64,000 bases of DNA from Lactobacillus sp. CBA3606 (GTDB lineage Bacteria > Bacillota > Bacilli > Lactobacillales > Lactobacillaceae). Positions 35,165 to 43,682 of this stretch are shown here, in pieces. The stretch covers positions 434,001-498,000 of the forward strand of contig NZ_CP027194.1 of the NCBI RefSeq assembly GCF_002970935.1, given 5' to 3'. The number at the start of each line of letters is the position of its first letter. Position 1 is the first letter of the stretch. The notes beneath the pieces were generated by a model. It did not search any database, was not told the DNA's origin, and saw only the letters and a list, made by a program, of their open reading frames with translations. Position numbers and translations under genes: made by a program.

Positions 35165-37054
35165 ATGTTACAACGATTAAAACGAGTCGCTCGACGGGTG
35201 CTTTACGGTCGTCGACCAGCACCAACCGTGGGCACGGTCCCGACTGAAGCAGTCGATACCTCGTTGAAGTATCTAAACGAACCACGTTTAGATAACGATG
35301 CTGAATCACTCATCAAGCGGCAAGTGACACGTTTAGAATTTAACAGTTCTTACTTAGTCATTGAAGGCCAAGCCTATTTTGAAAAATATCCAGAGACGGA
35401 TGATGAACGGATTGTTAAGAGCTTGTTGCTGGTCAGTGATCAGCGTGACGAGCTTGAGATTCCGTTGGTTAATCAAACCATTGCGGATGGTCATTATCCC
35501 CAAGCCGGTTATCGAGGCGCCATTAATTTTTCAACTATTAATAATGGTAAACCCCTGCAACCAGGAACTTATGAAGTTAAATTACAACTTAAACAATATC
35601 TGAATAAAGGTTGGCTGATTCGCCGGACCACCATCGGTAAGATTGCTGATACCAATCAAGATTTAAATTATACAACGAAGATGACGAGCTATTCTGCTAA
35701 GAGCAACAAATCATATAGCTTAATTTTCCGGTATAACTTAGCTGCTCAGGCTTTAAATGTCACGTCTTATCAACTAAGTGAAATCAATCCATTGGAGAAT
35801 GAATTCACGAGTGATGAGGGCCTTGATACAGCTGCCATGCGGGCGTTAAAACGCCGCGCATTGAAAATCTGGTATCGGTGGTATTGCCTACAACCAATTC
35901 GAAAGAAACAGATTTCATTTGTTTCTGACAGTCGGGTTACCATTTCCGGTAACTTTGAATTTATTTATCAAGAATTAAAGCAACGTCAAACTGATTTCAA
36001 GATTTCCTTTTATTTGAAGCCTAGTATTAAAGCTAAAAAATCTTGGAAAGAAGTGCGCACGTTAGCTAAAGCCTTAGCAACTAGTCGCTATATCATTCTT
36101 GATGACTTCTATCCTTTGGTCTATCCTTTGGCTATTCGCGAGCATGCTGACTTAATTCAAGTTTGGCATGCAGTCGGTGCCTTTAAGACCTTTGGTTATA
36201 GTCGTTTAGGGATGCCCGGTGGGCCGAAGCTCCAATCACTTAATCATCGAAATTATACGAAAGCGTTAGTCTCATCGCATAATATTGCTGATAAGTATGC
36301 GGAAGGTTTCGGCATTGCCCCCGATAAAATTGCCCCACTTGGGATTCCACGAACGGATGTTTTCTTTGATCAGCCTAAGCAAGCCGAGATTCGAGCCCGC
36401 TTAGAGACAGAGCTACCGTTCATTAAGGGCAAGAAAGTCATCTTGTTTGCCCCAACGTTCCGTGGCAATGGGCAACAATCAGCGTATTATCCGTTTGAAA
36501 TGTTAAACTTCAAAGAGATCTATGAAGCTTTACATGAGGATTACGTCTTCTTGCTCAAGATTCATCCATTTGTACAAAATAAACCAACTTTGCCATATGA
36601 ATATTCAGATTTCTATTATGATGTTTCAGACTATCGTGAAATTAATGATCTGCTGTTAGTTGCTGATCAATTAATTACCGATTATTCCTCAGTTTGCTTT
36701 GAATACGCTTTGCTAAAACGGCCCATGGTGTTCTTTGCACCTGACTTGGCTGATTACATGCAATCACGTAGTTTCTACTTTAATTACTTTGATTTTATTC
36801 CAGGTAGTTTAGCTGAAAATACTGGTGATCTGATTAAACAACTTGAACATCCAGCTTTAAATAAAGCCAAATTAGATGGCTTCATTAATTTCTTCTTCGA
36901 TGACTTAGATGGGCATGCAACGGCACGTTTCGTTGATGCCTTACAAGATAACTTCGGGGAAGACGAAGCCTTGATTGATACTGGTGATGGTCCAGAAATG
37001 AGCGAGGATGGTAAAATTATCCCAACCTGGGGTAAGAAGACCCCTAAAGCTTAA
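35165..37054 (+). CDS. tarL: Poly(ribitol-phosphate) polymerase-type CDP-polyol phosphotransferase
   Basis: This 629-residue protein has an N-terminal beta-rich extension (about 1-230) followed by the CDP-glycerol phosphotransferase domain with DLIQVWHAVGAFKTFGYSR and LITDYSSVCFEYALLKRPMVFF. Size and extension are those of TarL/TagF polymerases, which build the teichoic chain at the inner membrane face. It closes the tarIJKL operon. The IS at 37108 begins only 53 nt after its stop. Start: ATG 35165 with GGGGAG upstream. Confidence 0.9.
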   Translation: MLQRLKRVARRVLYGRRPAPTVGTVPTEAVDTSLKYLNEPRLDNDAESLIKRQVTRLEFNSSYLVIEGQAYFEKYPETDDERIVKSLLLVSDQRDELEIPLVNQTIADGHYPQAGYRGAINFSTINNGKPLQPGTYEVKLQLKQYLNKGWLIRRTTIGKIADTNQDLNYTTKMTSYSAKSNKSYSLIFRYNLAAQALNVTSYQLSEINPLENEFTSDEGLDTAAMRALKRRALKIWYRWYCLQPIRKKQISFVSDSRVTISGNFEFIYQELKQRQTDFKISFYLKPSIKAKKSWKEVRTLAKALATSRYIILDDFYPLVYPLAIREHADLIQVWHAVGAFKTFGYSRLGMPGGPKLQSLNHRNYTKALVSSHNIADKYAEGFGIAPDKIAPLGIPRTDVFFDQPKQAEIRARLETELPFIKGKKVILFAPTFRGNGQQSAYYPFEMLNFKEIYEALHEDYVFLLKIHPFVQNKPTLPYEYSDFYYDVSDYREINDLLLVADQLITDYSSVCFEYALLKRPMVFFAPDLADYMQSRSFYFNYFDFIPGSLAENTGDLIKQLEHPALNKAKLDGFINFFFDDLDGHATARFVDALQDNFGEDEALIDTGDGPEMSEDGKIIPTWGKKTPKA

Positions 37055-37063
37055 ATTAATATG

Positions 37064-37103
37064 AACGCCCTGACCTGTCGATTGACAAAGCGGGGCGTTT
37101 TTT
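37064..37103 (+). terminator. Terminator of the tar operon, abutting the IS
   Basis: AACGCCC and GGGCGTT with inner GTC/GAC pairing are followed by six T. The target duplication of the IS (TTTTATGA) begins inside this T-run, so the insertion left the terminator intact. Confidence 0.8.
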
Positions 37104-37282
37104 ATGAGGTTCTAAAATATCTGTTGTTGGTAATTGAGTGAAAACTTGATTACTGGCAGCGGATATTTTTGTATGTATTTTATTTGTAGTATATTAAAAA
37201 AGTGCAGAAAAAGAGATATAGTCGGCAGACTTATATATCTATCCACTACCACATTTCAAGAGAAAGAAGCGACTATACCCCT

Positions 37283-38539
37283 ATGAGTAAGGATACTAAA
37301 TTTTTATTGGGAATTAAAGACCAAAACATCAAAAAAGTAACTATTATCAATAACATTCAAGAAAAAGGACCAATCGAGGTTCAAGCAGTTTTGGACTATC
37401 GTCCAAAAGCGTGTCCAAAGTGCGGCGTGCTCAACAGAAAAAGCATCATTCGTTATGGCTGGCGGCAAGTAAAAGTTAAGCTACTTAGGAGCAGTGAGCG
37501 AGACGTTTTACTGCATCTAAAGAAACGGAACTTTAAGTGTAAAGTGTGCAACAGCTATTTTTTAGCAGCAACCAGTTTAACGCAACGGAATCATACAATC
37601 TCTAATAATGTTCGTATCGCTTGCTTAGAGAAGCTGAGTGAACCGGTGACCATGACACACATTGCTCACGAATTGAATATTTCAAGTAGTACAGTTGTCT
37701 CAATGTTAAAGACCTACGAACGTGATTTATTGACCCATTATGATTGGTTGCCAAGTGTCATTTGTATGGATGAAATCAAGTCAACCAAAGATGCCAATGG
37801 TTCGATGAGTTTCGTCTTTATGGATGGAGAAACTCATCAATTTATAGATATCTTAGAATCGAGAACACTTGCTAGTCTTGAAAAATACTTTAACCGTTAT
37901 ACGAAAGCAGCCCGAATGGGTGTCAAAGTTATTGTAACGGATATGAATTATACGTACCCTGAGCTAGTGTCAGTATTTCCAGAGGCCATAATCGTTACTG
38001 ACCGGTTTCACATCGTGAAATCGGCGGTGGTAGGCTTTAATCAAACTCGTATTCGCGTCATGAAACAATTTGCTAAATCAAATATTAAATATAAAGCACT
38101 AAAGAGATATTGGAAACTACTCTTAAAACCTAACGAGAAACTTGATATCAAGAACTATAGGCACTATTCCTTTATTGCCGGACGCCATACCCAAAATCAA
38201 ATTGTTGAAGAGATGCTGGAATTTGATCCAGATTTAAAACGAGCCTATGACGCCTTGCATACACTCAGAAGCGCCGTCAAATATCGAGATTTACCCCGTT
38301 TAAGACAGGTTCTCGATGCTAGTAATCAATTTCCAGAGGAAATGGAGAAACATTTTTTGAAACTACGAGATAGCCAAGAGTCGATTGAGAACGCACTTAG
38401 ATATCAATATTCAAATGGTCCTTTGGAAGGGACAAATAACAAAATCAAAGTTTTAAAACATACCGCCTATGGTTTTGGAAATTTCAATAATTTCAGATTG
38501 CGTATACATTTAATGTTCGCATTAAAAAAAGGTGCTTAG
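37283..38539 (+). CDS. ISL3-family transposase
   Basis: This transposase of about 418 residues has an N-terminal zinc finger (CPKCGVLN..., CKVCNSYF), a helix-turn-helix near 115-140, and the DDE domain: Asp in VICMDEIKS, Asp in VIVTDMNY followed by DRFHIVK, and Glu in NGPLEGTNNKIKVLK. The C-terminal GFGNFNNFRLR is typical of the family. I use the ATG at 37283; an open frame extends upstream but without a site. The stop lies in a hairpin (38531-38559) that faces inward as a minus-strand terminator. Confidence 0.94.
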   Translation: MSKDTKFLLGIKDQNIKKVTIINNIQEKGPIEVQAVLDYRPKACPKCGVLNRKSIIRYGWRQVKVKLLRSSERDVLLHLKKRNFKCKVCNSYFLAATSLTQRNHTISNNVRIACLEKLSEPVTMTHIAHELNISSSTVVSMLKTYERDLLTHYDWLPSVICMDEIKSTKDANGSMSFVFMDGETHQFIDILESRTLASLEKYFNRYTKAARMGVKVIVTDMNYTYPELVSVFPEAIIVTDRFHIVKSAVVGFNQTRIRVMKQFAKSNIKYKALKRYWKLLLKPNEKLDIKNYRHYSFIAGRHTQNQIVEEMLEFDPDLKRAYDALHTLRSAVKYRDLPRLRQVLDASNQFPEEMEKHFLKLRDSQESIENALRYQYSNGPLEGTNNKIKVLKHTAYGFGNFNNFRLRIHLMFALKKGA

Positions 38540-38559
38540 CTGTTGCGCGGCTAAGCACC
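38531..38559 (-). terminator. Hairpin at the transposase stop, terminator on the minus strand
   Basis: GGTGCTTAGC and its complement flank a 9-nt loop; on the minus strand T7 follows. It would block antisense transcription entering the IS from the right. Confidence 0.7.
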
Positions 38560-38659
38560 AATAAAAAGATTACCAACAACAGTTGACAGAGAACCTTTTA
38601 TGAATCAATTGGCCGTTACAGGCCCAGCAATGGTGGGGTAGGGACGAAAATGTTTTGTA

Positions 38660-38687
38660 TTGACATTTACTATACAAATGATATACT
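38660..38687 (+). promoter_or_regulatory. Promoter of the RelB-like gene with dyad
   Basis: TTGACA (38660-38665), 16 nt, TATACT (38682-38687). TTGTAT (38655-38660) and ATACAA (38672-38677) form a dyad overlapping it, which fits autoregulation by the antitoxin. Confidence 0.68.
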
Positions 38688-38706
38688 TGTTGCTGAGGTG
38701 ATTGAG

Positions 38707-38964
38707 ATGGATAACAGTAAAAATATTGCAATTTCATTTCGAGTAAATGAGCAAGATAAACGACAAGCGGCCTTAATCTATGAGGCACTAGGCTTAAACT
38801 TGTCGACGGCTTTCAGTATGTTTTTAAAACGCACCATCGCTGTTGGTGGCGTCCCATTCGATGTCACCAATCCTGATTTACAATATACTGAAACCGCAGC
38901 GTTGAAACAACAATTAGCAGCAATCCGTAATGGTCAACTGCCCACAACTGATGATGAAGCTTAA
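38707..38964 (+). CDS. RelB/DinJ-family antitoxin, orphan
   Basis: This 85-residue protein has the ribbon-helix-helix N-terminus of DinJ/RelB (IAISFRVNEQDKRQAALIYEALGLNLSTAFSMFLKR), then GGVPFDVTNP, and a toxin-wrapping tail. No toxin gene of the RelE/YafQ type follows: a terminator lies 60 nt downstream and the next gene is a glycosyltransferase. It is therefore a solitary antitoxin, perhaps acting as a DNA-binding regulator or neutralising a toxin elsewhere. Start: ATG 38707 after GCTGAGGTG. Confidence 0.85.
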   Translation: MDNSKNIAISFRVNEQDKRQAALIYEALGLNLSTAFSMFLKRTIAVGGVPFDVTNPDLQYTETAALKQQLAAIRNGQLPTTDDEA

Positions 38965-39024
38965 AAACGAGTTATCCTGGCCGATGAACTAAATAGATAA
39001 TTCAAGTTTGAATGTCGGTATCAT

Positions 39025-39076
39025 AAAATCTATTGCTAATAACCAATATTTTGGTTATTAGCAATAGATTTTTTTG
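39025..39076 (+). terminator. Terminator after the RelB-like gene
   Basis: AAAATCTATTGCTAATAACC forms a long perfect stem with its complement, ending in a T-run. The rest of the gap to the GT2 gene shows a weak site TAGGAG near 39188 and nothing else. Confidence 0.9.
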
Positions 39077-39277
39077 TTCAACTTATAAAAGAAACTAATC
39101 ATCATGGCCGGTAAAGGCGATATCAAAAATCAATTTTTTTTAATACAGTAATTCATAAGTTCACTATGTTTTCCCACTCCAATTAGTAGGAGTCAGGCCT
39201 AAATGATGGTTATAATGACAATTGATCACCTATCTAATAGGCGTAAAATCAGTATCGGCTTGGGGGAGCATTTTATA

Positions 39278-40567
39278 ATGAAAATTATTATGGGGATTGG
39301 AATTACCATTTCAAGCTTATTTTATCTCTATTTTTTATTAGATATTATTTTAATGAATCACTATCGAGAACCTGTTCAGCCCACAACTAAAGGCGCTGCC
39401 AAATTCAACTTATATTTAGTGATTCCAGTTTTAAATGAGGATCAAATCATTGCGAAAACAGTTAGCCGGCTTTCTGCACAATTAGCAAAATTGCCGGCCA
39501 CCATCCACGCTCAAATCATCACGGTTGATGATAATTCAACTGATAATAGCTTAGCGACCTTAGCGGCTTCTAAATCACCATACTTACAAGTACTGCATCG
39601 TGCTGGTAATGATCAGCAGGGGAAAGGGGCCGTCATTAACACGGCAATCCAATATTTAGCGCACACCTTAGTTAAAGGGACCGCTCCTGAACAAAATATT
39701 ATTGGTATTTTAGATGCAGATGCGTTTATGAGCAGTGCTGATCTCATTCAAGTCGTTGCTCGCTTTGAACGGACAACTAAGTTAGCAATGCTCCAAACGG
39801 GCGTTAATATTTATAATCAAACTAATTGGCTGACCCGCATGCAAGATTTTGAGTTTATAGGGGTCAATAGTGCAACACAGCAGTTGCGTGAACGTCTAGG
39901 ACAAGGGATTGCGTCTGGTAACGGGCAATTTGTCCGACTACCGCTAGCGCTTAAAAATCCCTGGGGGAATAGTTTACTAGAAGACTTAGAGTTCACGTTA
40001 AGAACTTGGTTATTGGGCGGGCAAGTTGAGTTCACGCATACCATTGTCGTCCAGCAAGAGGCCGTTGCGCACCTACGCCCATTTTTCAAGCAACGGGTGC
40101 GTTGGTGCCAGGGGGCTTTACAATGTATGTACTATTTACCGGCTATTTGGCGATCTGCTTACGTTAATTGGTTTCAAAAAATCGATACAACTTTTTGGAT
40201 TTTAATGCCAATCACCGGTTGTTTGGTGCCACTGGCTAGTCTGATAACGTTAATTACGCTCATTAGTCGCAGTCTTCAGGATTGGACCGGGGGCTGGCAT
40301 CACTTGGCAATTATAACCATTTTATTGATTGCCTTATTAAGCTGTGCACTATTAGCCGTTATTTGTCAGCGAAATTATGCCGATATTCATCAAAAGCTCC
40401 CGTTTTGGCGAGCCATGCTGACTAGCATCGGATTTCAGGGCTATCTATTAATTATTGCAGTGACGCCATATGCCGCGATTTATCGGCAATTGGTCGGCAA
40501 AACCAGTTGGACTAAAACACGTCATGAAGCGACGCCAGTGTACTCACACTTGAAACGCTCATATTAA
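39278..40567 (+). CDS. GT2 glycosyltransferase, processive/membrane type
   Basis: This 429-residue protein has an N-terminal helix (about 3-25), a GT2 domain with YLVIPVLNEDQIIAKT, TVDDNSTDNS, GILDADAFMS, LLEDLEFTLR (ED acid/base) and QRVRWCQG (QxxRW), and three C-terminal helices. QxxRW is the hallmark of processive or cellulose-synthase-like enzymes. It is followed after 14 nt by a GT-C-like gene, a pair resembling the 5443/6437 pair in design though with a different GT2 subtype. I start at ATG 39278 after GGGGGAG; an ATG at 39203 with AGGAG is an alternative adding 25 residues. Confidence 0.85.
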   Translation: MKIIMGIGITISSLFYLYFLLDIILMNHYREPVQPTTKGAAKFNLYLVIPVLNEDQIIAKTVSRLSAQLAKLPATIHAQIITVDDNSTDNSLATLAASKSPYLQVLHRAGNDQQGKGAVINTAIQYLAHTLVKGTAPEQNIIGILDADAFMSSADLIQVVARFERTTKLAMLQTGVNIYNQTNWLTRMQDFEFIGVNSATQQLRERLGQGIASGNGQFVRLPLALKNPWGNSLLEDLEFTLRTWLLGGQVEFTHTIVVQQEAVAHLRPFFKQRVRWCQGALQCMYYLPAIWRSAYVNWFQKIDTTFWILMPITGCLVPLASLITLITLISRSLQDWTGGWHHLAIITILLIALLSCALLAVICQRNYADIHQKLPFWRAMLTSIGFQGYLLIIAVTPYAAIYRQLVGKTSWTKTRHEATPVYSHLKRSY

Positions 40568-40581
40568 TAGGAGGGGCAGCG

Positions 40582-42135
40582 ATGTTAAAACGAAGCTTTA
40601 TCAAGAGTGGTCAGGGGTTAACGCTGGTCCTTGCTGGCGGGTTAGTCGTTTGGCTACTAGTGGCCATGATTCAGAGCATGTTAACAGAACTACCAGCCAT
40701 TACTGGGGTAACAATCAGCTTAATCGCCGTTCTGAGTTTGGTGCTATTAATTGGTATTTGGGGGCTCGCACGTTTACTCGCACGACGCCAAACCAGTGGG
40801 GTGATTTTAACTTTTACATTTTTAACACTCATTAAATTACCAATCGTTGCTCTATTAAAAATTACCCCAACTTCAGATTTTTGGAGTTATCATGCTTTAG
40901 CGGCCTACAGTGCGCAGGGAATGACTTGGAAAACTATGGCGGCAACGGGGCGGTTGGGCACTTATGTTATTTTCCCACACGCACTGAACATTGCTAACTT
41001 TTTTAGTCTCGGCGCAGCCTTTGGTGGCACTAATTTTTTTATCAGCCAATTAATTAATATCAGCAGTACCTGGCTTGATATGTTACTCCTGTATTGGTTA
41101 GGATCACGCTGGTTTTCTCGTGAGGTTGGGATAACGGCCGGTTTGTTATTTTACGGCATTCCTGCCTATTGGTTATATAGCACTTTGCTAAATGGTGCTG
41201 AGCCTTTATTTTTAACGTTCGTTTTAGTGGCAATGTTAGCCTTAACAAAAGCATTATTCCCATTAAAAACGGCTACTCCCAGTGACCAGTGGTTAAACCT
41301 TGGACTCGCATGGTTGGCCACTTTAGCAGCCAATATGTTACGGCCAATTATGTTGGTTTTTATCCTAGCTTTAATCATCTTAAGTCTATGGCTCTGGATA
41401 CAAAATTTAACTTTAAAAAGACACTTACGCCAATTAATCATTTATATTGTGGCAACGATATTACTTATCGGCTGTTCACCAGTAGTTTATAACTGGCTTT
41501 ACGGGGTACAATTGGCGCCAACCAGGGTTAGTACGGCTTATAGTTTAGCCACCGGAACAGATTCACATAGTGCTGGCCAGTATGATCCGGCTATCATGCA
41601 CCAAGTGACCACTAAATTAAAAAATAAGACCGAGCCTAACCAAGCTTATCCTAAATTAGCCTCAACTTTGCAGACCGATACGCAGCAACACCTACAAGAA
41701 TTAACTAAACAAGGTCGCTGGGGCGCGTTTATCAATGTAAAAACACAAAATTTAATGAGTGCTGCTTACGGTTATAACTGGACGCTTTACAATTTAAATT
41801 TAAAGCAATCGCAGCAACAAATTAATCGCCATTGGTATCAATTACGTGGTCCAATCATATTATTATCATTTGACTACTTGGGCTTACTTTTAGTCGGCGC
41901 TTTAATCAGTATACTAATTGGTTTATGGACATTATTCAGCAGCAATAATTATCGTAGTGCCAATTGTTTCTTTTTTGAAACGTTGCTGCTGATTGGTTTG
42001 ACGATTAGCACCTTATGTTTAGAAGTTCAGGGTCGTTATCAGATTGTGTTATACATCCCAATCATCATGTTAATTGGGACCGGCTTAGCAGCCATTAAGG
42101 CTCATCAACCAGATAATAAAAAATCCAATAATTGA
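40582..42135 (+). CDS. GT-C-like polytopic glycosyltransferase (GT39-like)
   Basis: This 517-residue protein has 11-13 helices. The first large loop has KITPTSDFWSYHALAAYS, an Asp-containing GT-C motif at about residue 95-110, and GRLGTYVIFPHALN follows. This topology fits enzymes that take a sugar from a polyprenyl phosphate on the outer membrane face. Its partner is presumably the GT2 enzyme immediately upstream. There is no soluble C-terminal domain, unlike the YfhO-type proteins in this window. Start: ATG 40582 after AGGAGGGG. Confidence 0.77.
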   Translation: MLKRSFIKSGQGLTLVLAGGLVVWLLVAMIQSMLTELPAITGVTISLIAVLSLVLLIGIWGLARLLARRQTSGVILTFTFLTLIKLPIVALLKITPTSDFWSYHALAAYSAQGMTWKTMAATGRLGTYVIFPHALNIANFFSLGAAFGGTNFFISQLINISSTWLDMLLLYWLGSRWFSREVGITAGLLFYGIPAYWLYSTLLNGAEPLFLTFVLVAMLALTKALFPLKTATPSDQWLNLGLAWLATLAANMLRPIMLVFILALIILSLWLWIQNLTLKRHLRQLIIYIVATILLIGCSPVVYNWLYGVQLAPTRVSTAYSLATGTDSHSAGQYDPAIMHQVTTKLKNKTEPNQAYPKLASTLQTDTQQHLQELTKQGRWGAFINVKTQNLMSAAYGYNWTLYNLNLKQSQQQINRHWYQLRGPIILLSFDYLGLLLVGALISILIGLWTLFSSNNYRSANCFFFETLLLIGLTISTLCLEVQGRYQIVLYIPIIMLIGTGLAAIKAHQPDNKKSNN

Positions 42136-42143
42136 TTGCAATT

Positions 42144-42182
42144 AAAAAACTCAGCTCAAATTATTTGGGCTGAGTTTTTTAT
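42144..42182 (+). terminator. Terminator of the second GT2/GT-C operon
   Basis: AAAAAACTCAGC pairs with GCTGAGTTTTTT, with further CAAA/TTTG pairing inside. Confidence 0.92.
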
Positions 42183-42280
42183 TATCTGCACATTTTTAAA
42201 ACGAAAATACTGTAAATTGTTGTTTTTAGGGCTCATTGGTGGAACCATGCTGATAGTTTGAGAGGGGTGTTTTTAAACAT

Positions 42281-42325
42281 ATTCTAGTTTACATAATATA
42301 TATTATGCGAAGTAGAAGCTAGAAT
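42281..42325. repeat. 16-bp perfect palindrome nested in a 7-bp inverted repeat
   Basis: CATAATATATATTATG (42292-42307) is a perfect palindrome; ATTCTAG (42281-42287) and CTAGAAT (42319-42325) flank it. It lies in the 539-nt AT-rich gap (42136-42674). No ORF with start signals was seen in the gap; it otherwise holds a promoter-like TTCAGC-17-TATAAT at 42533-42561 and a repeat copy at 42629-42643. Confidence 0.7.
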
Positions 42326-42532
42326 TGAAATAGGTCCCCCACGGCTTATTTTTCATAATTAGATCCATTTTTGAATAGTTCCGATTACGCTGTTAGTTTT
42401 TTTGATTTTATTGCTATACCTGCTAGCAATAATCTGATTGCTGATAACTTGTTTTGGCTTAATTTATTTTTGCTTAACAATTGTGAGCTTGTTTTATAAA
42501 ACATCAATATCAGCGAAATGTATTTTAAGGTG

Positions 42533-42561
42533 TTCAGCTTGATAGTTATCCGTTTTATAAT
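42533..42561 (+). promoter_or_regulatory. Candidate promoter of the recombinase-like gene
   Basis: TTCAGC, 17 nt, TATAAT (42556-42561), about 110 nt before the ATG at 42675. Confidence 0.45.
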
Positions 42562-42628
42562 CGAACTAACGCTTAGAATCGACCTCTCAGCATGTGTTTA
42601 ATGGCTTGTTTTGTTTTTGATTTTGTGT

Positions 42629-42643
42629 TTTAGTTAAAGTAAC
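42629..42643 (+). repeat. Copy of dispersed motif TTTAGTTAAAGTAAC
   Basis: The same 15-bp word occurs at 52693-52707 on the plus strand, and its last 14 bases occur on the minus strand at 30275-30288. It is 30 nt upstream of the recombinase-like start codon. Confidence 0.6.
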
Positions 42644-42674
42644 GAATCACAACTAGAAAGGATTTCTGACCTCC

Positions 42675-43526
42675 ATGACAATCAATTTCCCCTATGAAAA
42701 AAGTTTTGTGGCGCACTTAACTGCTGCTGATAAGCAACCTAAAACTATCACGCAATATCAATTAACTTTAACTGATTTTTTTAACTATGAACAACACTTT
42801 AACGATACCTTTGCTGCCAGTAATTTACTAGTAGATTTAACTGAAAATGACATTAAACTTTATTTAGCCATGCTGAAAGACAATCGTCACTATCAGCAAT
42901 CGACTTTAAACAAAACACTTTCTAATTTAAATGGCTATTTTAGCTATTTATTTGAACATCGAATTATGCCAACTTTGCCGACCTTTGCAATCAAGGGCCA
43001 GCCACTAACTAACGAACAACTGCCAGCAGATTGGCCGACAACCTTACCAGAATTACTCAAAAATGATGACCTCCATGTCTACACACGTGCTTTCTTGCTA
43101 TTAACTTGCAAAGGTTACACCGTTAGCGAAATGTTGGCCGTTGATTTTTACCAAACACTTAAAAAGATCACTTTCACCACTTCAGAACAGGTGTTCTTAT
43201 CAACATTGACAACTTTTTTGAGTCCTTTACAAAGTCACTCCCAAACTAACGATATCTTCTTGAAAACACGCCAACGTGGTCAGGATCCACATCTTAGTTT
43301 AGCTGCCCTTCATAAATATTTAGCTGGCGATGGGCAACGCCTGGGCTTACCGTTAAAGCCTACCACCATGCGGCAGAGCTATATTTTATGGTACCTTCGT
43401 CAACATCGGTCACTTGATTCAGTCACCGTATTAAAAGTATTACGGCTAGATATTGAGAGTCTCGATTATTATCAAAATTTACTACGCAAACAGGATCTGA
43501 AACGATTACGCTCGGCTAATCAGTAG
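42675..43526 (+). CDS. Tyrosine-recombinase-like protein lacking catalytic residues
   Basis: This 283-residue protein has the layout of XerC/D-type recombinases: a SAM-like core-binding domain (1-100; TITQYQLTLTDFFNYEQ, LNGYFSYLFEHRI) and a catalytic-like domain. The first catalytic Arg (GxRxSE) is replaced in GYTVSE (147-152). HxxR reads TTMR (230-233), the second His box LGH reads LRLD (256-259), and only the second Arg and a Tyr pair (265-266) remain. Compare the intact xerC at 55688-56599, which has all of them. It probably binds DNA or protein without cutting. Start: ATG 42675 after GAAAGGA with 12 nt spacing. A YozE-like gene follows. Confidence 0.75.
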   Translation: MTINFPYEKSFVAHLTAADKQPKTITQYQLTLTDFFNYEQHFNDTFAASNLLVDLTENDIKLYLAMLKDNRHYQQSTLNKTLSNLNGYFSYLFEHRIMPTLPTFAIKGQPLTNEQLPADWPTTLPELLKNDDLHVYTRAFLLLTCKGYTVSEMLAVDFYQTLKKITFTTSEQVFLSTLTTFLSPLQSHSQTNDIFLKTRQRGQDPHLSLAALHKYLAGDGQRLGLPLKPTTMRQSYILWYLRQHRSLDSVTVLKVLRLDIESLDYYQNLLRKQDLKRLRSANQ

Positions 43527-43682
43527 CATTGCAATTCGTTTACAAGAAGTTACGATTCAATCACAAGCTTTACAGGTCATTTGCAGGTTCGTTAAGAACG
43601 CTTAAATCGCTGTACTTCAAAGTTTCTAACCTTTAAACTAAGCATTAATCAAGTAAGTTAAGTTTTGAAAGGATGGATTCAG

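Larger units (their letters stand above)
37108..38595 (+). mobile_element. ISL3-family insertion sequence, 1488 bp, with 8-bp target duplication
   Basis: The ends are 27-bp imperfect inverted repeats: both start GGTTCT and share CTGTTGTTGGTAAT, at 37108-37134 and 38569-38595. The element is flanked by a perfect 8-bp direct repeat TTTTATGA (37100-37107 and 38596-38603), the duplication length of the ISL3 family. It carries one intact transposase gene. An intact target duplication and intact ORF indicate a fairly recent insertion that may still be mobile. Confidence 0.95.

Noticed and set aside
38707-39076. A complete RelBE toxin-antitoxin pair
   Set aside because: No toxin frame between the antitoxin stop and the terminator at 39025-39076.
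42675-43526. An integrase marking a prophage or genomic island
   Set aside because: Catalytic residues are missing, no attachment-site duplication was seen, and neighbours are not phage genes.
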